Source: Symsagittifera roscoffensis
Taxonomy: Eukaryota; Xenacoelomorpha; Acoela; Convolutidae
Direction: 5' to 3'
Assembly: GCF_963678635.1 (NCBI RefSeq)
Contig: NC_087071.1
Coordinates: 11,485,088 to 11,549,087, forward strand
DNA: 64,000 nucleotides
The notes beneath the pieces are model-generated. The model was not told the DNA's origin. It did not search any database and saw only the letters and a list, made by a program, of their open reading frames with translations. Positions within the stretch are counted from its first letter, which is position 1, and the number at the start of each line of letters is the position of its first letter. This document shows, piece by piece, positions 57,470-64,000 of the stretch. Position numbers and translations under genes: made by a program.

Positions 57470-57575
57470 AATCATACTCCCACTCCTGGCCAACTCACCA
57501 GAGAAGGACGTCCTGAGCATGCTTATAGCCGGCCTAACCCACCGCGCTACAGCCACGCTTTGTGACCACACTTCA
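57470..57575 (-). ncRNA. Possible tRNA-derived (SINE-like) fragment
   Basis: On the minus strand GTGGCTGTAGCGCGGTGGGT followed by TAGGCCGGCTATAAGC resembles the D-arm/A-box start and anticodon arm of a tRNA-derived SINE, and GGTGAGTTGGCCAGG could be a decayed T-arm. GC content is well above the surroundings. No intact B-box or cloverleaf could be shown. Confidence 0.25.
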
Positions 57576-57846
57576 ATTTTTAATAAGAGGTACTCAAGGG
57601 TGAGTAACTCTTCAAAATAACTCATGACTAAAAACCAAATTAACAAAACTTATAAAATGTAAACCATAATATGCAGTATATAGATCATACACAACAACAA
57701 AGACGAACATCCAAAGACTAGACGATCCCATCACACTCGAACAAAAGAATGGCTAAACACAACCGACATGCCGTCCAAAACCACGACTCAAAGGATTTAG
57801 AGTACGACAGAAAGAAGATATACGATTTAAAAACTTTGTAAAGCCC

Positions 57847-57853
57847 GGATGGG
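57847..57853 (+). other. Candidate polypurine tract, inner element
   Basis: GGATGGG immediately before the 3' LTR start TGGAACC, the position of the plus-strand primer. It is short and interrupted by T, so only tentative. Confidence 0.35.
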
Positions 57854-58255
57854 TGGAACCAGATCTAAACTATATTTTTTTATTGAATATTTTATCACTA
57901 TAAAATATTTAATTCTAACCAATCATGATCCATCTAACTATCAACCCACTTATTTGTAAGTGCTGAAATTACTTGTAATTTCAGCACCAGAGAGATTTGA
58001 ATTTAACTTAGAAATTAGTTACCTCTCCAAGAGAACTTCAGCAGTCGCAATAAGCCAGTATACTCTAGATCTATTGAGCCTAGCAGAGACTAGTTAAACA
58101 CCCTGAGACTAGTAGATATAAGAGTAAGATTGGGATCGGTATTAGACTAAGAAGTTGCGCAAATCTATCCGGCCGAAAAAAAGATAGCGTGACGAGCAGA
58201 CGGTGTACCCTATCCGAAATTACTCTATGAGTTATACACCATACAACTTAACTCA
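57854..58255 (+). repeat. 3' LTR of the inner element
   Basis: From TGGAACCAGATCT to TTAACTCA. It has TATAAAA at 57899-57905 and an exact copy of the 12-bp-stem hairpin at 57960-57987. It is followed by the CCCG target duplication. Confidence 0.85.
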
Positions 58256-58259
58256 CCCG
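58256..58259. other. Right target-site duplication of inner element (CCCG)
   Basis: Directly follows the LTR end ACTCA, and continues as GACAAATCACATT, the RT sequence interrupted at 39591. Confidence 0.8.
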
Positions 58260-59680
58260 GACAAATCACATTTTTTCCTAACACGCGTAAAGTTTCTTGG
58301 ACACATTATTTAAAGAAACTCTATAACTCCATTAAAATCGCGCATAGACGCAATTCAAAACTGCAGCCACCAACAAATAAAAAGAAAATCCAAGAATGCC
58401 TTGGAATGTTAAACTTCTTAAGTAAACATGTATACAAAAAGCAATTATACTTAAGACCATTCTATAACATCCTTAGACAGAAAAATAACTTTGAATGGAC
58501 AACAGAACATCAAACACGATTTGAAGAAATCAAAAAACTCTTAACAGAGCAAATATCAAATACAATATTTGCTCTGTTAATATTTGTTCCAGACCCAAAT
58601 CAGCCAATTTATGCAATGTGCGATGCTTCAAATTTCGGCATCGGCGCAGCATTGTTACGATCACACAATGGAACGAATAAAATGAATCAAACACAAGCTG
58701 AATTACGATTCTCTACCCTTATGAGAGAATGCACAGCTATATTATATATACTTACAGAAAACGAATTTTTGATACTTGGATCAAAACATCCAACAGTTTT
58801 ATGTACAGATCACAGACCAAATATATTTCTATTTACACAAAAATCAAAGCCAAATCATAGAGTCTACAGATTCCAATTAATCCTAACGAAAATTCCAAAC
58901 TTACATATAATTTGGACAGCAGGAAAAAACCTTGCATTACCAGATACACTAAGTAGAAATACCTGAACTACTCACACGAAAAACTACAGTTAAAATACCA
59001 CAAATTATTAGATTTTATTTCGCAAAAAAAGAAACATCGCCAAGATTAGAATGCAAATATGCAGTAAAGAGTGACATATATCAATCTCAAATAAATATTT
59101 TGCATGATTTCCCACTTTATTTAGATGGTCAAAATAACCACTATGAATGTGATTTGTTAGGAATATCCACATTTAAACCAATTCCATATTCACATTGGAT
59201 TAAGAACAATACTCAACAAAAGCAAAGTAAACAAAAACCTTTTCCATTAAAAGAAAAAGAAAATTTAACCGATACCATAAACTTATCAGGACCATTACCA
59301 AATGATTTAAAATACACAATGAATCAAGTCTTTAACCTTCATGACCCACTTGACACAATCCCCCTATCAAAACTAGAAGTAGAAAGCATTTTCTACTACC
59401 AACAGAGACAATTACACTACAATTATTACAAAAATTTTAAAACCTTGACCCTGTTATTAGACAACTCAAATTATGAAACAAATATAAAACGAAACCAACA
59501 AAAGCTGATACAACAATTTTAAGAAATAAAACAATCCTCCGATAGTTCAGAAAAGTTAATCATACTACTATAAATGAAAACACAGATCTTCTAGAAAACC
59601 AAACATCTGATTCTAAAGTACCCTGTCTTCCTTTAAGTATGATGTTGATTTATTCAACATATCATACACAGTAAATACAA
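58260..59680 (+). pseudogene. pol: Block C: RT thumb, RNase H and linker
   Basis: RT resumes with SHFFLTRVKFLGHII. The frame 58406-58966 (186 codons) covers the end of RT and RNase H: EWTTEHQTRFEEIKKLL, MCDASNFGIGAALLRS, TLMRECTAILYIL, LCTDHRPNIFL. Relative to A it has a 21-base in-frame insertion that makes a hairpin (58541-58580) and a 27-base in-frame loss after KMN. The linker frame 59100-59522 (140 codons) is open: DLLGISTFKPIPYSHWIK, SGPLPNDLKYTMNQVFN. This is the best-kept RNase H of the outer element. Confidence 0.7.
58541..58580. repeat. 16-bp inverted repeat created within RNase H (block C)
   Basis: TTAACAGAGCAAATAT (58541-58556) and ATATTTGCTCTGTTAA (58565-58580) are exact reverse complements around eight bases. 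Blocks A and B and the inner element lack the right arm. It looks like a template-switch insertion. Confidence 0.9.
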
Positions 59681-60505
59681 AAGGACACTCAGGATCAGAA
59701 AGACATAATCAAATTTTACACAAAATTTTAATTACCAAACGCTCCAATTTGGATTAAATCATTATGCAACGATTGTATAATATTCCAATTGAATAAACCT
59801 TATCCAAATCAAAGACAAATAGCACAAAAACAAGATTTTAAAGGACAAAGTCTATCTTTCAATCATAGAATTTCATTTGACACAAAAGGACCAATTTCAC
59901 CATCCTCCGAAGGAAACTCTTATATTATGGTCATTAATGATGCATTTACACACTACGTAGCACTCAACAACATTAAGAATGTCACCATACGGAATGGTAT
60001 TTATTCGAAAACCATGAAAACCAATTATGTTCACAGCAAATGCTCAAAAAACACACCAAGTTATTGTCAACCAAATAAAGATTCAATATGTTATAATCTA
60101 CCACTGCACACACATGATGAAGAGCACTTTCATTATCCACAAATTTTAAAATTAGTTTCCGCACACATACTGAATGGATATTAATTAAAGATAAGGAACA
60201 TAATGAAATCTACCAAAAAGTAACAAAAAAGTTATTACAAAGGCGAAACAAAAGTAGCCAAATTAATTCACGCTTTATGTCAGCAACAGATTTAAAAATA
60301 GGAACAGTTTTTTAACTCCCAATTTCAATACATAAAAAGGAATTTCCAATAAATTACAACCACTCCGAAAAGGACCATATCAAATGATTGATAAACCCAC
60401 CGAAGTAACATATAAACGTACTGACTCCAGTAACAGAAAAAATTGTTCAACACCGTAACAATCTATAGCCTTATTATCGAAAAGGATACGCACTTCGCGA
60501 ATAAA
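59681..60505 (+). pseudogene. pol: Integrase, block C, with core deletion
   Basis: It keeps KGHSGSE-type start, RISFDTKGPISPSSEG (first Asp 59879-59881, without the stop of A and B) and INDAFTHYVALN. It then jumps at ~59968 to the segment after the catalytic Glu (KNVTIRNGI; SYCQPNKDSICYNL), so the second Asp and the Glu are gone. The C-terminal KGPYQMIDKPTEVTYK shows that C still has the GPY Tyr that B lost. Several frame changes. Confidence 0.7.
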
Positions 60506-61418
60506 CTCAATTATATTCTTTTACAGGTTTAAAAATTATTCAGAACTATTCAGAAACGGAACAAAACCAAAATACCAAAAAAAAATAAAAAATCAGAAAA
60601 CAATTCAACAACAAAATACAAACCCCCAAATATCTTATACCTCAGAAACAAAAACATCTCAAAAAGAAAGAAAAAATAAAAAAAATGACAGAAAAAAATT
60701 CACCACAGGATCAACAACAAAAATCTGAACATAGAGAATTATCACGACTTAGAAGTCAGCCACGAAAAAACTATAAAACATTCATTCCACAATCTAAAAT
60801 ACTAAAGAATATTGAATTTCAAAAACACCCTAAATGTCAATATTCTTTTCAATCATTTTGAATCTCCACATATTCTTAATAACATGCTGAGAACACATTT
60901 AAATAATTCCAGTTCAAATTCAGCCAATAGAATTCATTCATATTCCTCGCCTTACTGACTTCAACACAACCTTATTAGCAGACAGATAATAAGCCACAGG
61001 CATATCTATAACTATAAACTTTAAAACCTCCAGGTCAAAAATAAGCAAACCGCTAAAAATTGACAACTAAAACAAAAACTACTTCAATATTACAACCCTA
61101 CCTTATCAAGTAGTACAAAGATCAACACTATTTTCCCAACTCAGATCTCAAAAACCCTCCAACTAAAAGTAGCAAATTAGCCTAAAGAGCAAAAGACTCA
61201 TGATCATTTGGCCTTAAGTACAAATTTTTCCAAAATACCTCCAATTATTCAATAAATAAAAACAAAACTATGAAGACCTCCCGAACACCATAAAATAACC
61301 CCTCAACAATGTTTGACAAAATCCAACCCATGTGTCAAAAAATCAATAAATAATCCAACTACACTTGAATTCAGCCCCAAAACATAAAAAAGATTCGAGG
61401 GAACAAATCGTTTCTTAA
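60506..61418. other. Post-integrase spacer, block C
   Basis: No gene. It starts with a Lys/Gln-rich reading (TSQKERKNKKN) that ends pol, then AT-rich spacer colinear with 50139-50848. Confidence 0.4.
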
Positions 61419-61651
61419 ATGCTTCTTTCTGTAACAGTCAACAACTTTAAACGAAATATTTTTTCATAACATTTTCTACTCTACTTAAATTTTTAATAAT
61501 CTTTTTAGCCGAAACTTTTGAAATTCTACTAATTCTTTTCATAGTTTTTTCCAACCTTTTGTTAATTTTCTATTCTCTATTTGAAATATATCTCCAACTC
61601 CCCCAAATCCTTGATCATATCCACAGGTACAATAATTCTAAACCTAATTAA
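61419..61651 (+). pseudogene. Small membrane ORF a, block C
   Basis: Starts MLLSVTVNNFKRN and shifts frame within the first third. It then reads TLLKFLIIFLAETFEILLIL and FSNLLLIFYSLFEIYLQL, ending IHRYNNSKPN and TAA 61649-61651. The ATG of ORF b follows at once, as in the inner element. Confidence 0.4.
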
Positions 61652-61868
61652 ATGTTTCGAGCCAATTTTAGCCGAAAAGGTATTTTTCTACTATTCATAA
61701 TTTTTCTCCCAATTTTATTATCCCGAATCATGACAATGTGCAAATGTATAAAAAAGGAACCTTCACATTCGCCTTAGCAAGCATTCTTTTAATTCTTTTT
61801 TTTGAAGAATACTATAACAAACATAAATCTTCCCTATCAAAAATTAAAAACTCAAACAACTTTTCAAA
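61652..61868 (+). pseudogene. Small membrane ORF b, block C
   Basis: MFRANFSRKGIFLLFIIFLPILLSRIMTMCKCIKK is split from its second hydrophobic half by a one-base indel near 61760. The second half reads FALASILLILFF and EEYYNKHKSS in the next frame. Confidence 0.45.
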
Positions 61869-62800
61869 ATTGCTAATCAACCACCACCAAACCAGCCTCA
61901 ACAAAATCCAATAACAACTACAACTACCCAAAATCCTCAATACTCAACACGCATTTCTTTTCAAGACAATCCATACACCTTTAAAGAAAGACACGCACGA
62001 CTATCATAACTATTAGAACAAGTTGTTCGCCACGCACCTTTAAGCGAAGCGCAATACAAACCGACATATAATCTATATCCCACTCTACACTACGATCCTT
62101 ATCGAGTAAGACATATTAGTCAAAATCAAAGTACACTTGAAATTAATAGACAATTTATACATCCAAGACGAAATAGTAATTTTCAAACCCCCAGAGTTCA
62201 TTTTAGTATACCTCAATCACCAACACCAACTAACTCAGAACTTTCTAGTAGTACACTGCCAGAAACTCCCGCACTTGCTTCACAACAAAGCATTTCAAAT
62301 CTTCCATCAGATTATTTAGGTTCAACTCCAACATCAGAACAAATTATAGAAAGTCCTTCTAACCCTCCAGAATCCACCAAACGACTGCCATATTGGACAA
62401 CACATTCATATACTCAAGGTGAACCCAAAATAGCAAATGAACCAATAGATATTTGTTCTGATACAACATCATCATCCCTACCAGAAACTCTTTCATTTCC
62501 ATCAACACCTTCAAAAAGCCAAATATCGCCAACACTTTTTCCCCTATTTTTTCCAACAAATCTTGACGCCAGATACCAACAACAATCATCCATAAATACC
62601 CCCCTACGATTAGATTGGAATACATTTGTAGCACCTCCCCCATTATTTGGACAACATCAAGAAAGTAGTCGACTTTATAATTGGGCACTAAAAATAGACA
62701 AGATATTCACGAAGATATTCAAGAACACAACATCCAAATACTTCAACAAAATAGTCTCCAATTAAATTTTGAAATCACAGTAAGACTTTAAACATTGTTC
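61869..62800 (+). pseudogene. Pro/Ser/Gln-rich ORF, block C
   Basis: Longer than the inner copy at its start: NQPPPNQPQQNPITTTT, FKERHARLS, VVRHAPLSEAQYKP and NLYPTLHYDPYRVRHISQNQ. Then RQFIHPRRNSNFQTPR, FPTNLDARYQQQ and PLRLDWNTFVAPPPLFGQ. The inner element lost ~250 bases here. Most residues shared with the inner copy are kept although codons differ, which supports a real protein. Confidence 0.45.
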
Positions 62801-64000
62801 AACACCCTTTTCCCCTAAGCCCACCAAATATGACAGCTCAATCATTGCCTCCTCCATTTATAACAACTGAAGTCATCTATAAATACGACAGATATACCAA
62901 AAAGACAATTGGATATATAACTTTTTATAACCCATATTAAGGATTATCATACACATGTATATTTTAAAGATTTTCAAATTCCAACACCTTCTTTTTCTAA
63001 TTTTTTCCGAACAAAAAACAAATCCATCTCCTCGCACAGGACCTCAAGATTTATTAGTAACACACTACGATTGCGAAGAAAACGAACACAAAACAATACA
63101 CAAACATGCTATAAATCAAGTAACACAATGCGAATCACAACCACAAGCTATAGAAATTACAAACATAATAGATACGCAAAAGCCCGAGCAACAACACTTA
63201 CAGGCTACAAATTCACAGCGAAATTAAATAAAAACCAACTTGATCACGAATCTTAATCAAAGCAATATAGAAAGACTTTTACATCTAAAACCCGAAGACT
63301 GTAAAAATGAATTACTCAGATTAAATCTCACATGAAATAAAAATTAGGACAGGAAAATATAACTTTAGAGTTTTCACCGACTCCGTACATCAAGCAGAAC
63401 TTGAAAGATACCAAGGACATATTAAAGTAGACGAAAAATATCCCTACAATGGCGCACGCGGAAGATTAACTTATGATCTTCACGACAAACATTGGAATCC
63501 ACACATTGGAATATATAATCCTTCAAACTGCAAAACCGATACAAAAAAAGGATACTAAGAAATACTGTTTTTTGATTGGAAAGTACAACTTGAAAAAGTA
63601 CAACTCACACGAGATTTAAATGATAACGCTATAATTCAACAAGAAATCAGACTACCTTGCAAAAATGACCAAGGCTACTGTGATTCTACAACAAGGACAC
63701 AAGCAACAATTGTCTGGTTTCCCGAAGACACTTGTACAACATTTCAAGTAGCAAAAACACACGCTAGAATGATAAATTTTCATGAAAATTATTTTAACCA
63801 ATCAATACTATTTGAAAATGTCAACCCGAGTCATAAAAGACAGAAAAATACTAAATTTAGAAACATCCATAGTATAGAAAATAAATTAACACGTTTTCAA
63901 ATCTTTCAAAAAGCAGAAATTGCATGTAAATATAAAAACGCACTCGATAAAACACAATATTTCGAAATACTTGTCCAATAGGAACAAGATTTCGGTATGA
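62801..64000 (+). pseudogene. Envelope-like region, block C, runs off the window
   Basis: Colinear with 52091-53300: SLPPPFITTEVIYKYDR, the frame 62955-63227 with RTGPQDLLVTHYDCEENE and CESQPQAIE, then 63390-63700 in other frames and 63769-63981 (FHENYFNQSILFENVNPSH). Broken by several stops and indels. The membrane segment and any post-envelope ORFs would lie beyond the window. Confidence 0.5.

Larger units (their letters stand above)
56522..57853. other. 3' untranslated region of inner element
   Basis: No gene on the + strand. It contains repeated GCAGTAAAATT words (56875-56945), a GC-richer tRNA-like stretch on the minus strand (57470-57575) and the purine-rich GGATGGG directly before the 3' LTR. 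The long minus-strand frame at 57254-57646 has no recognisable content. Confidence 0.4.
39592..58255 (+). mobile_element. Inner Ty3/gypsy-type retroelement, 18.7 kb, nested insertion
   Basis: It is bounded by LTRs 39592-40002 and 57854-58255, with CCCG duplicated at 39588-39591 and 58256-58259. Removing it and one CCCG restores the RT sequence seen in blocks A and B. The LTRs differ at roughly thirty positions plus indels by eye, so the insertion is old. At 18.7 kb it is about two to three times the usual Ty3/gypsy size. Besides gag-pol it carries ORF0, two small membrane ORFs, a Pro/Ser-rich ORF, an envelope-like region and two post-envelope ORFs. Coding sequence differs clearly from the outer element, so it is a separate lineage of the same family. 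Confidence 0.85.

Noticed and set aside
57254-57646. Minus-strand 130-codon frame near the 3' LTR
   Set aside because: No recognisable domain, lies in the 3' untranslated part and overlaps the tRNA-like stretch.
1-64000. CRISPR arrays, rRNA genes, bacterial operons, phage genes
   Set aside because: No regularly spaced short repeats, no rRNA-like segments and no ribosome-binding sites; content is eukaryotic mobile DNA.

Overview
This looks like an AT-rich animal (metazoan) nuclear genome window made almost entirely of decayed mobile DNA. The evidence is a short GT-AG intron in a JmjC-type gene remnant, a Polinton/Maverick-like DNA element, and Ty3/gypsy-type LTR retroelements carrying an envelope-like region. 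There are no bacterial features. I cannot name the species. Nearly every coding region carries stops or frameshifts, so most calls are pseudogenes or relics.

Layout. 1-3.1 kb: exon-like pieces of a host-type gene, the clearest being a JmjC domain (KDM2/KDM7-like) whose iron-binding HxD reads HxY. 3.2-13.4 kb: two head-to-tail copies of a ~5.1 kb unit coding for RING-finger and acidic segments, a small unknown ORF, a possible exonuclease-like protein, a membrane protein, a packaging-type ATPase and a retroviral-type integrase, i.e. a Polinton-like element without any polymerase or capsid that I can see. 13.4-17.4 kb: no genes; a degenerate ~160 bp tandem repeat with a ~755 bp higher-order period, and a perfect 38 bp palindrome.

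17.45 kb to the end: one Ty3/gypsy family twice over. The outer element starts with an LTR at 17454 and holds three successive gag-pol blocks with no LTRs between them: A (to 28821), B (28822-37363) and C (37364-39591, resuming at 58256). The blocks share the same disabling lesions, so they multiplied after the parent copy had died. A second, diverged member (39592-58255, 18.7 kb, own LTRs, CCCG target duplication) is inserted in the reverse transcriptase gene of block C.

The inner element is the most interesting object. In order it has: LTR, a leader with a small Arg-rich ORF, an ORF (ORF0) overlapping the gag start, gag, protease, RT, RNase H, a D-D-35-E integrase with GPY motif, two small membrane ORFs joined TAA|ATG, a Pro/Ser-rich ORF, an envelope-like region with a C-terminal hydrophobic segment, and then two well-preserved ORFs of 238 and 295 aa. 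The first of these begins ATGA on the envelope stop. It ends two codons after an in-frame A_AAA_AAC heptamer, and the second is open in the -1 frame across that site. This suggests a large retrovirus-like element with coupled translation and a previously undescribed post-envelope gene pair, though single-base decay remains an alternative reading of the frame break.
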